A stretch of DNA of 64,000 bases from Nesterenkonia pannonica (GTDB lineage Bacteria; Actinomycetota; Actinomycetes; Actinomycetales; Micrococcaceae), in contig NZ_CP080575.1 of the NCBI RefSeq assembly GCF_019575955.1, forward strand, positions 124,001 to 188,000, given 5' to 3'. Positions 54,578-64,000 of this stretch are shown piece after piece. A model generated the notes under the pieces. The model saw nothing but the letters and a program-made list of their open reading frames with translations. It had not been told where the DNA came from and did no database searches. Position numbers and translations under genes: made by a program. Each line of letters starts with the position of its first letter. The stretch's first letter is position 1.

Positions 54578-54714
54578 CAAGCACCCTTTCGACCTCACCG
54601 CACGTGGGGTCCTGCGCCTGCCGAGGCCCCAGATTCGCCCTACAGTCTAGACGGCTTGGGGCCTCGAGCCCTGCGGCGCAAGCGCGCAGCGATGCGCACC
54701 ACCATCAGGCGGTG

Positions 54715-55317
54715 TCACTCCTGCTCGCGGATGAAGCGGTGAAGGTCCTCCGCCGAGATTGGACGGAAATGCCACATATCCACCCCCACGTTCACCTGCA
54801 GCGTTCCGCCCGGCGAACGGCTCACCGTCCAGTCGTCGTGCACGTGCCCGCAGATCAGCGTCTGACCCAAGTCACGCAGCCGGAACTGGGCATGACGATC
54901 CTCCTCCGAGTGCGAATCCCCGCATAGGGAAGTGATTCAGCAGCACCGCCAGGTCACCTTCACCGGGCGCCACTTCGGGCAGAGTCGCCTGCGCCTGGGA
55001 GACCACCGCGTCGAACCCCGCATCCAGGTACCGGCGCACGTTCAGGTGGCCATCCCGCTCCACCGGTGAGCAGAGGTCGTGGTTCCCGGAGACCAAATAC
55101 TTGGTGCCGTTCATACGCGCCAAGTAGCCCAGCCCCTGTGCGCGGTCCTTCATGGCGTAGTCCCCAGCACCCATACTTCATCATCGGGGCTCACCGTCTC
55201 GTTCCACCGGTCGATCATCGCCTCGTCCATCTCAGCCACATCAGCGAACGGACGGTCGCAGTACCTAATGATGTTTGCGTGCCCGAAATGATGATCCGAG
55301 GTGAAGAACGTGGTCAT
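54715..55317 (-). CDS. Calcineurin-like metallophosphoesterase
   Basis: About 200 residues. MTTFFTSDHHFGHANIIRYCDRPF carries the first metal ligands (D and H), YLVSGNHDLCSP the GNHD motif, LAVLLNHFPYAG a further His, and LICGHVHDDW the GHxH motif. Close to the YfcE/MPP-like phosphoesterases of unknown substrate found in phage and actinobacterial genomes. Breaks near 55170 and 54935. It starts 9 nt after the DUF4143 ATPase stop. Confidence 0.85.
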
Positions 55318-55326
55318 GCACCCAGG

Positions 55327-56581
55327 CTAGTCACCCAACAGCCCCAGGGGCACGACCGCGACTCCATCTGAACGGCGGTAGGCATATTTCCCCGAGTAGA
55401 GCATTACGAGATCCGAGACCCGGTCCGGCATCTGCTCACGCAGCCAGTGCAGATGCTTGACGTGCGCATCTGTAATGTGCGCCGACAGTTTCACCTCGAT
55501 TCCGACCACGGAGCCGTCGAAGGCTTCGACAATGAGATCCACCTCCTGGCGTCCGGCCTTCGTCCTCAAGTGTCCTACACGGGCGTCTATGGCCTCAGCA
55601 ATCACCCTCACTGACAAGGTCGCCAGAGACTCGAAAAGGGGCCCGGCCATCGCCGCGCCTTTGGGGCCACCGAGATCCTGTGCGCTCAGCCCCAACAGAT
55701 GGGCCGCCAGCCCGGGATCAGCCAACTGGTGCTTCGGCGCGAACTGCAACCACTTAAAGGGGTTGTTCAGAGCCGGGCTCCAAGCTTAAGCACAGGATCC
55801 AGGAGCCACAGCTGCGTGAGCTGATCGCGATAGGCGATGGTGGTGCTTTTGCAGGCTGGTGACCGTCGCCGCTAGTAGTGGAATCGAGAATGTTCGAGTA
55901 TGAAGTGGTCTGCGACGAAGCTGCCGCGTAGGCCGTCAGCCAACGACGGAGCGTCTCCGGACGACGCACCGCATATCCCTGATCCGGCATCTCCCTATCC
56001 ACGATCCTACGCAGATACGTTTCGAGGCGGCGTCGCGCTCCCCGGGGCGGCAAAGCGTATATACCGGGAAAGCCGCTCTGGGTAATCGCGGTGTAGTAGT
56101 CGGAGGCACCCAGCACAGACTCTCCGGTGACCTTCTCGGCCTCGCCCCTCAGCATTTCCGACAAACTGACAGTCGGAGTCTCTACTCCTCGCTCGTGCAA
56201 AGCCATGGGCCGCATGCGGACAGAGGTGATCCGGCCTGCGCCCGAATGCGTGCCGCTTCCCGGAGCAGGCGATGCGCTTCCCGTCAGCAAAAACCTTCCA
56301 GTAAGCGCTCCCTCATCCACTCGCCGCCGCACTGAATCCCAGATGGGCGAGTAGTGCTGCCATTCATCCAGAAGGAGCGTGCCATCAGGCGCACTTTCGA
56401 ACGTAGGGTCTGCCTGAACAACCGCACGCTGAGCCTCATCATCGAGGTGCCACGCGTGGTCTGCACGTCGCCGCGCCGTTTCTGTCTTTCCAACACCCTT
56501 TGGGCCGTCGATCGCCACGGCTGGTTCATAGGCGAGGAGCTCGTCGAGCTGAGCATCGATACTTCTCAGGCGATATTCCAC
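55327..56581 (-). CDS. AAA ATPase with DUF4143 domain
   Basis: About 420 residues. MEYRLRSIDAQLDELLAYEPAVAIDGPKGVGKTETARRRADHAWHLDD holds the P-loop; GTLLLDEWQHYSPIWDSVRRRVDEG is Walker B; FLLTGSASP is sensor 1. The C-terminal DUF4143 part resembles a PD-(D/E)xK nuclease fold: RTKAGRQEVDLIVEAFDGSVVGIEVKLSAHI gives E..D...E-V-K. Members are of unclear function, possibly mobile or defence-linked. A set of 23-bp repeats begins just upstream. Breaks near 55855 and 55765. Confidence 0.85.
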
Positions 56582-56585
56582 GACT

Positions 56586-56677
56586 CTACGCTACCGTTAG
56601 AACACCTTCTACGCTACCTCTGGAACAATCCCTACGCTACCGTTTGAACACGTTCTACGCTACCTTTGAACACCCAG
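56586..56677. repeat. Four tandem 23-bp repeats upstream of the DUF4143 ATPase
   Basis: CTACGCTACC occurs at 56586, 56609, 56632 and 56655, exactly 23 bp apart, each followed by a variant of GTTTGAACAC. Two related GTTTGCACACG elements follow at 56716 and 56739, again 23 bp apart. The array fills the space between the ATPase start (56581) and the fpg stop (56751). Two helical turns per unit suggest multiple binding of a protein on one DNA face (inference). Confidence 0.8.
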
Positions 56678-56750
56678 TCGGGTGTCGTGCGACTCGCTGA
56701 CCTGGGCGGTTCCGTGTTTGCACACGTTTTCTTACCGCGTTTGCACACGC

Positions 56751-57694
56751 TCACCAGCGAGCGTTTCGGGGCACCGGCTGGCAGGCTGGGCAGAAGTAGC
56801 TGCTGCGGCCCATGAACTTCTCCCGGCGGATCGGGGTCATGCACCGCGGGCAGCGCCTGCCCTCCTGGCCGTAGGCGCTCAACGAGCGGTCGAAGTATCC
56901 GCTCGCGCCGTTCACATTCACATACAGGGCGTCGAAGCTGGTGCCGGCGGCGAGCGCATCCCCATCACGTCCTGCAGGCTCGCAAGCAGCAGTGACGCTT
57001 GAGCGCGGGTCATCGTCTCCGTGCGACGGGCGTAGTGCAGCCGAGAGCGCCACAGGGCCTCGTCCGCGTAGATGTTGCCAACCCCGAGACCATCGCCTGA
57101 TCCAGCAGGGCGCGCTTCAGGCCCGTACGCCGCCCCCGCAGGATGCGGAAGAAGCGCTCGGCCGTCATCGCTGCCTCCAGCGGGTCCGGGGCGATATGCG
57201 CCGCAGCGGCTTAACACCCGACGAGCGTCCACGCCCTGGGCTTCCTGCACCACGGAATCCGGCACGAGTGGGCTGATCTGCATGCCGCCGAAGATCCGCT
57301 GATCCACGAAGCGCAGCTGATCAGGAACCGCCCCGTCGTCGGCAGCCTCAGTCCGCTGCGTCGGCGCACCGAGATGCAGGGTGACCTTGAGGTGCTTCTC
57401 CAAAGGAGCCTCGGCCGCCTCCATGAGCACCTGCCCGCTCATCCCCAGGTGGATCATCAGCGCCTGGCTCGGCGCCGCCTCAGTCTCGCTGCCCAGCGGG
57501 ATCCACAGGAACTTACCTCGCCGCTCCGGCGCGAGGAGCGTCCGACCGATCAGCACGCGACGGAAATGCTCGGGGCCTTCCGCATATCGGCGCAGGCTGC
57601 GTGCATCATGGACCTGCGCCTCCGTGACGGCGCGGCCAGCCGCCCACGACTCCACACCCCGTCGGACCACTTCTACTTCAGGCAGCTCAGGCAT
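56751..57694 (-). CDS. mutM: Formamidopyrimidine-DNA glycosylase (Fpg/MutM)
   Basis: Base-excision enzyme removing oxidised purines. [15 protein letters not shown] gives the catalytic N-terminal Pro and Glu. The H2TH region reads [22 protein letters not shown], and the C-terminal Zn finger is [25 protein letters not shown] with four Cys. At about 57210 GTTAAGC on the minus strand replaces GCCGGC in [19 protein letters not shown]. Other breaks near 57085 and 56960. About 310 residues, normal. Confidence 0.93.
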
Positions 57695-57735
57695 GGCTTG
57701 CTCTCCTCACCACACCTGACAACCATTCACCAAGG

Positions 57736-57980
57736 TCACTCGTCGGCATTCCGCTCTTCTGCCGCTTCGGTGCTGCGTTCGTACACTGTTGTCCTATCTC
57801 CCTGGCCACCATGCCGTCGCACCATGCCTGCATCCACCAGCAGGCCCAAGCCGTACCGCGCCTGCGACAGGGACAGCCCAGTAGCCTCAACAATCTTCTG
57901 GCATCAGCGCGCAGCTGTGACCACGCGCACTGAAAATCAGTCTCATTCACCATCACACTTAGAAACTCTGCCTCAGACAT
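57736..57980 (-). CDS. Small winged-helix DNA-binding protein
   Basis: About 81 residues after one frame repair near 57905: MSEAEFLSVMVNETDFQCAWSQLRADAQKIVEATGLSLSQARYGLGLLVDAGMVRRHGGQGDRTTVYERSTEAAEERNADE (start, middle and end read as separate segments). The KIVEATGLSLSQARYGLGLLVDAGMV part is a winged helix and RTTVYE the wing. No partner domain is visible. An inverted repeat overlaps its start, which suggests self-control. It could be the remnant of a longer protein. Confidence 0.5.
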
Positions 57981-58017
57981 CGAAACTTTGGATCCATTTT
58001 CAGAGTTTCGATGTCTG
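57974..58017. promoter_or_regulatory. Perfect 14-bp inverted repeat at the start of the winged-helix gene
   Basis: CAGACATCGAAACT (57974-57987) and AGTTTCGATGTCTG (58004-58017) are exact complements with a 16-bp spacer. Additional GAAACT half-sites lie at 57962 (AGAAACT) and 58028-58042 (AGTTTCG, AAGTTTC). The element covers the proposed ATG at 57980, an expected place for an autoregulatory operator. Confidence 0.55.
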
Positions 58018-58099
58018 CGGGCAGTTTCGCTCAAAGTTTCTGTGTGAGACCCCGTGGGCATGACGAAGCTTCCGAGGCAGGTACGGCACGAGACACACT

Positions 58100-58140
58100 G
58101 AGGGCCCGGGCACTGCCAGTTCGGCAGCACCCGGGCCCTC
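58100..58140 (-). terminator. Rho-independent-type hairpin after yceI
   Basis: GAGGGCCCGGG and CCCGGGCCCTC form an 11-bp stem, with an inner CTGCC/GGCAG stem in the loop. It begins 21 nt past the yceI stop in the minus direction. Confidence 0.75.
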
Positions 58141-58160
58141 AGCGGGGAAAGGGGTAAGAA

Positions 58161-58697
58161 TCAGCCCTGGTGGACGAAGGCGACCTCGATGTCGAGGGTG
58201 ACCTTGTCGCCGACCAGAACGCCGCCGCCTCAAGCGCGGCATTCCAGTTCAGGCCGAAGTCGTTGCGGGAGATGACGGCGGATGCGGAGAAGCCGGCGCG
58301 GGTGGCGCCGAACGGGTCCACAGCCTGGCCGCCGAACTCCACCTCGAAGGTCACCTCGCGGGAGACGCCGCGAATGGTGAGGTCACCGGTCATGTCGAAG
58401 GTGTCGTAAGCGGGGCGGATGCCCTTGGTGACGAAGGTCAGCTCGGGGTACTGCTCAGCGTTCAGGAAGTCCTCGCCGCGGACGTGGGCGTCGCGGTCCT
58501 CGTTCTTCGAGTTGAAGGACTCGGCGCGCACGTGGGCGTCGACCTCGAAGGTGCCCTCCTGAGCAACCTCGAGGGTGCCGGTGGCCTCCTGGAACACGGC
58601 GCGCACCTTCGAGATGCTTAGGCGTGACGCACGGTCAGGCCGATCTCGGAGTGGGCTGCGTCCAGGCTCCAGGTGCCGGGGGTAAGTGTGATGGCCA
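58161..58697 (-). CDS. YceI-family lipocalin-like protein
   Basis: About 178 residues: MAITLTPGTWSLDAAHSEIGLTVRHA, RAVFQEATGTLEV, RDAHVRGEDFLNAEQYPELTFVTKGI, DLTIRGVSREVTFEVEFGG and DFGLNWNAALEAGGVLVGDKVTLDIEVAFVHQG. YceI proteins bind isoprenoid-type lipids; no signal peptide here, so probably cytoplasmic. Three GCCGGC-expected sites are altered: GCTTAGGC at 58616 (frameshift), GTAAGC at 58403 (Gly to Tyr) and a one-base loss near 58232. ATG at 58697 is certain. Confidence 0.92.
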
Positions 58698-58855
58698 TGA
58701 TGATCTCCTCAGGTCTGCGTGATTCGGACTCGCGGTCCGCTCAAAGTGCCAGCACGCGCCGTAGACGACACGCACTGTCGAACTTAGACAACTAAGCTGT
58801 GCACCATCTTATTTCAAATTTGAAGATCTGTCACTCCCTTTCTCCCGCACCCCGC

Positions 58856-59884
58856 TCACCCCGACTCGCGAAGCACCAGATTCGTCGACAGCAGCCTCGA
58901 CTCCGCCGTCTTCCCCGCCATCAGATCGGACAGCATCTCCACCGCATTGTGCGCCAGGCCCGCAGCGCGCCCTCCACCGTCGTCAGCGGCGGGCGCGCCA
59001 GCCGGGCCACCTCAGAATCGTCATAGCCGATCACCGCGACCTGCTCCGGCACGCTCACCCCCGGATCTGGAGCTCCTGAAGAGCAGGCACCGCCATCAGG
59101 TCGCTGGCCACGAAGATCGAATCAAGGCCCGGGTCCCGCTCCAGCAGACGCACGGCACACTCCCCACCTGATGCCGCCGTGAAGTCTCCGACCTCCACCA
59201 GATCATCCTCAAGCCCCGCCTCAGCCATCGCCCGCCGAAACCCCTCCAGACGGTCCGAGGCCGCAGCCATGTCCTGCGGACCAGCAATCGTCGCGATGCG
59301 GCGCCGCCCACCGTCCACCAGACGCCTGACCGCCATCTCGGCCCCCGGACGTTGTCCACATCCACATAGGGCAGCCCCACATCCCCGGCGTACGGTCGTC
59401 CGATGTACACCGACGGGAGCCTCGTCTCACGCAGGACCTCAGAGATCCCGTCGTCGAGGTGGTGCGAGACGATGATCGCCCCATCCGTGTACCCGCCGCG
59501 CAGATACCGCTCAATCTTCTCCCGCTTGCCCGGAGGGGCGACCGCCAGCAGGACCTGCACCGGCGAATCCGCCAGCTTCGTATAGACCGCACCCAGAATC
59601 GCGGAGAAGAACGGGTCCGTGAAGATCCGGTCCTCTGCCTCCGGCACCACCACCGCGATCGAATCGGCCTCCCGCCGGACCAGGGACCGCGCCGCACGAT
59701 TCGGCCGGTACCCGAGGCTGAGAATCGCTGCCTCCACCGACTCCCGAGCAGGCAGACCCACCCGAGGGTCCTGATTGACCACCCGGGAGGCCGTTGCCCG
59801 AGAGACCCCGGCCTGCCGGGCCACATCCTCCAGCGTGGGCTGTCTGGATGCCTGCCCGGCAGACTGGGTATGCGTGGTTGGCAT
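58856..59884 (-). CDS. LacI-family transcriptional regulator
   Basis: About 342 residues. HTH: TLEDVARQAGVSRATASRVVNQDPRVG, with the hinge helix region RPNRAARSLVRREADS. The periplasmic-binding-like effector domain follows (AVVVPEAEDRIFTDPFF, GAIIVSHHLDD, YDDSEVARLARPPLTTV). It lies 6 nt downstream of the beta-glucosidase gene in the same operon, so it most likely represses that operon in response to a beta-glucoside. Breaks near 59345 and 59065. Confidence 0.92.
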
Positions 59885-59889
59885 GCTTC

Positions 59890-61329
<1,440 letters not shown>

Positions 61330-61333
<4 letters not shown>

Positions 61334-62241
61334 GCTTTCACAGCTCCTTGCATAATTCCGGACACGAGCTGGCGACCCGTGAAGACGAAGAGGATGAGCA
61401 GCGGCACCGTCGCCAGGGTGGCGCCCGTGAGGACCAGCGAATAGTCCACGAAGTGGGCCGCCTGCAGCTGCTGCAGGGCCACCGGAAGCGTGGGGTTCTG
61501 AGGCCCCAGCACGATGAACGGCCAGAAGAAGTTCGTCCAGTTCAGGACGAACGTGAAGAGGAACAGCATCGCCGCGGCAGGACGCGCCGTAAGCAGGCAC
61601 ACATGGATGAACGTCCTGATCATGGAGCAGCCGTCCATAGTGGCCGCCTCGATCAGCTCATCCGGGATGGCCTGGCGCAGGTACTGGGTCATCCAGAACA
61701 CCCCGAACGCCGTCACCAGCGCCGGCACGATCACAGCCATCAGCTCACCCGTCCACCCCAGGGCAGCCATCACCTGGTAGAGCGGAACGACGCCGAGCTG
61801 CGTGGGCACAGCCATGGTCGCGATCACGAACACCAGCAGAGGGCCCGACCCGCGGAACTTCAGCTTCGCGAACGCGTAGCCCGCCAGGGTGGAGAACAGC
61901 ACCACGGACAGCGCCGTCGTCGTGGAGACGATGATGGAGTTCGCCGTGGCCCGCCAGAACGGAACCGTGTCCATGACCGTGGCCGCGTTGCTGAAGAAGT
62001 TGCCGCCGAACCACCCGGGGAAGCTCGTCTCCGCCAGGATCGTGGAATGGTGCGAGCCGATGAGCACGCTCCACCACAGCGGAAACAGGCTGCCCAGGAT
62101 CACCGCGGTCAGGCACCCGTAGACGATGAAGCCTGGCCGCCGCTGCGCTCCGCCGGGAGACGAACGGCGCCGCCGTCCCAGGGTGCGTCTCGCGTCGGCC
62201 TCCCGGTCCACCGGAGCAATAGGGGCTGCGTCTGTCGTCAT
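61330..62241 (-). CDS. CUT1 ABC importer permease (MalG type), beta-glucoside operon
   Basis: About 303 residues, one open frame. A basic Arg-rich N-terminus, then six TM helices (FIVYGCLTAVILGSLFPLWWSVLI first). EAA-loop: DELIEAATMDGCSMIRTFIHVCL. It ends RQLVSGIMQGAVKA. At 61588 GTAAGC (plus) reads Leu-Thr on the minus strand where GCCGGC would give Pro-Ala, fitting the usual LPxxRPAxAxLxLF of MalG. No frameshift. Confidence 0.93.
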
Positions 62242-62266
62242 GGGGATCCTCTCCGTGCGAGACGCT

Positions 62267-63207
62267 TCAGCAGCGACGGTCGCGCTGCCCTCCCGCCTCG
62301 CCGTCAGCGATGCGGCGGGTGATGGTGAAGTTGATGATGCCGATCGCCACGATCAGCAGGAACAGCAGCACCGCCACGGCGCTGGCCGTCCCGAAGTCGG
62401 AGCGGGTCCAGCCCAGCTCATACAGATACAGGGTCATGGTCCGCCACTGACCGTCGGTGCCTCCGCGGCCGTACTGGTCGTACATGCGCGGCTCATCGAA
62501 GATCTGCAGGCCCCCGATCGTGGAGGTGATCACCACGAAGATGATCGTGGGCCGCAGCATCGGCACGGTGACCGACAGGAACTGACGGACCTTGCCCGCG
62601 CCGTCGAGCTCCGCCTGCTCGTACAGGTCCCGCGGGATCGCCTGCATCGCGGCCAGGAAGATCAGCGCGTTGTACCCGGTCCAGCGGAAGTTGACCATGC
62701 TCGCGATGGCCAGATGGCTGGGCAGCACATCCGACTGCCAACCGATGGACCCCAGCCCGATCGCCTCCAGCACCGAGTTCACCAGGCCGAAGCGCTGGCT
62801 GAACAGGTTCGAAAAGATCAGGGCCACCGCCACCGGGGTGACCACATAGGGCAGCAGCACGCCCATTCGCCAGAACGTCCGGGCCCGAAGGTGCGTATCC
62901 AGCATGTAGGCGATGATGATCGCCAGCACCACCTGCGGCCCGGTGGAGAGGACGAAGATGCTCAGGGTGTTGCGCAGCGACACCCAGAACGCCGACTGCC
63001 CCAGCACCTGGACGAAGTTCTCCAGCCCGATGAACTCGCCCTGGCCCATGATGAGGTCCCAGTCGTGCATGGCGACCCAGCCGGTGTAGACCAGGGGAAG
63101 AGCCCCACCACCGCGAAGAGGATGAAGAACGGACTGATGTAGAGGTACGGAGAGTACTTCCGGTCCCAGGCCGAGACCCGGGACCGGAGCGGAGCAGGCG
63201 CACTCAT
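62267..63207 (-). CDS. CUT1 ABC importer permease (MalF type), beta-glucoside operon
   Basis: About 313 residues. MSAPAPLRSRVSAWDRKYSPYLYISPFFILFAVVGLFP starts it, followed by six TM helices; EAA loop LYEQAELDGAGKVRQFLSVTVPMLRPTIIF; the GGLQIFDEPRMYDQ region is typical of cellobiose/beta-glucoside permeases. It starts 5 nt after the binding-protein stop. One break near 63100. Here the DGAG motif of the EAA loop is intact. Confidence 0.92.
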
Positions 63208-63211
63208 CCGA

Positions 63212-64000
63212 CTACTTCATCGCCTCGATGTCGTTGACGAACTTGTCCCACGACGACTCGGGGTCGTCGATGCCGTCGACGTCGACGCGGCCCAGGGCAT
63301 CCTGGATGGCCACGTTGATCAGCAGGTAGTTGGGGCCCTTGTACGGCTGGACCTCGATGGCCTCGGCCCGGTTCGCCAGGATCTGGCCTACCGGGGCGTC
63401 GTTGAAGAACTCGTCCTCATCCTCCTGAATCTCATCGGACTCCAGGGCCTCGACGGTGGACAGGAACGCCCCGATCGCGTCGAAGGCCTTCACCTGCTGC
63501 TCGGGGCCGTCAGCCACGCGGCAAGCTCCTTGGCGGCCTCAATGTTCTCCCCCTGGGTGGGGACCGTCAGGTAGGAGCCTCCCCAGTTGCCTCCGCCGCC
63601 GGGAAAGACGTCGGCGACGTCCCAGCCCTCCACACCCGCAGCATTGCCCTCGATGACGCCGAGCATCCAGCCCGGGCAGAGCATGGTGGCGAAGCCGTCG
63701 CGCTGGAAGGCGTCGGACCAGTCGCCCGACCACTGGGAGAGCCCGGCGGAGAGCTCGTCCTCCACGCTGGCCTCGAGGAGCTGGTCATAGAGGCTCCGGA
63801 CCTCATCGTTGGTGTCGGCGATGATCTCCCCGTCCTCGGTCTCGTAGGGGACCTCGACCTGGTTGATCATTCCCTGCCAGACGTTGTCCGAGCCGGAGAA
63901 CCAGGGGACGTCCGTGGCCTCCACGAACTCCTGGCCCACCTCGAAGTACGTGTCCCAGTCGCCGTCGATGAGCTCAGCGACCTCGTCACGATCCGTGGGG
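63212..64000 (-). CDS. ABC importer solute-binding protein, beta-glucoside operon (partial, N-terminus off window)
   Basis: The C-terminal 262 residues or so of a family 1 extracellular solute-binding protein. Segments: WFSGSDNVWQGMINQVEVPYETEDGEII, SQWSGDWSDAFQRDGFATMLCPGWMLGVIEGNAAGVEGWDVADVFPGGGGNWGGSYLTVP, GENIEAAKELAAWLTAPEQQ, and a C-terminus ending FVNDIEAMK. The signal peptide lies beyond the right edge. One break near 63515. First gene of the operon with two permeases, GH1 and LacI. Confidence 0.9.

Noticed and set aside
56586..56750. CRISPR array
   Set aside because: Units are 23 bp in total with no separate spacers, and no cas genes are in the window; these are direct tandem repeats.

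Overview
The window reads as a high-GC Gram-positive chromosome segment from the Micrococcales, possibly a Nesterenkonia- or Micrococcaceae-like organism. The evidence is the 16S signature, the carD-ispDF-cysS-rlmB gene order, mycobacterium-type CarD and the high-GC codon use. The genus is a guess. Coding sequences are broken by very many single-base indels, mostly in G or C runs, and by a recurring substitution described below. I read almost all of these as sequence errors, so gene extents are given as the repaired genes and not as pseudogenes.

Layout. 1-2,805 (-): 5' part of a 23S rRNA gene, spacer, 16S, boxA leader and promoter. 3,003-8,773 (-): maltokinase, rlmB, cysS, fused ispDF, carD. 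8,966-11,047 (+): a lipoprotein and an MsmK/UgpC-type sugar ABC ATPase. 11,135-19,110 (-): a 25-residue hydrophobic peptide, a MacB/FtsX-type ABC exporter with its two-component system, a small membrane protein, a glycerophosphodiesterase and a PfkB kinase. 19,132-25,102 (-): thiazole and thiamine genes (thiF/moeB-like, thiG, thiS, thiO, thiE) around a tRNA-Gly, a DJ-1 protein and a nitroreductase. 25,165-30,142 (-): a LysR effector-domain protein, dienelactone hydrolase and a sugar ABC importer. 30,404-37,630 (+): a cation/proton antiporter operon of Mrp type with three NuoL/M/N-like subunits. 53,080-64,000 (-): NUDIX, ATP-grasp, metallophosphoesterase, DUF4143 ATPase, fpg, a winged-helix gene, yceI, lacI and a beta-glucoside ABC/GH1 operon.

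The accessory part is 37.6-53.1 kb. It holds a GNAT acetyltransferase, a VapBC-type toxin-antitoxin pair, a Fic protein, and a five-gene operon (49,926 down to 40,412) with DISARM-type drmA helicase and drmB DUF1998 genes. In that operon a NERD-nuclease/SF1-helicase gene takes the place where a drmC phospholipase-D nuclease would be expected. Directly beside it is a restriction-modification-repair cassette: a small DNA-binding-like protein, a C5-cytosine methyltransferase, a NaeI-family endonuclease with E, D and DxK catalytic residues, and a Vsr nuclease.

The most striking observation links the two scales. NaeI recognises GCCGGC. Throughout the window, many places where protein or rRNA conservation demands GCCGGC instead read GCTTAC, GTAAGC, GCTTAGC, GCTAAGC or similar, often creating stops or frameshifts; one lies in a universally conserved 16S helix. 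Some GCCGGC sites are intact. The simplest reading is that modified bases at GCCGGC, placed by the methyltransferase encoded here, were miscalled during sequencing, so the errors record the specificity of the resident system.
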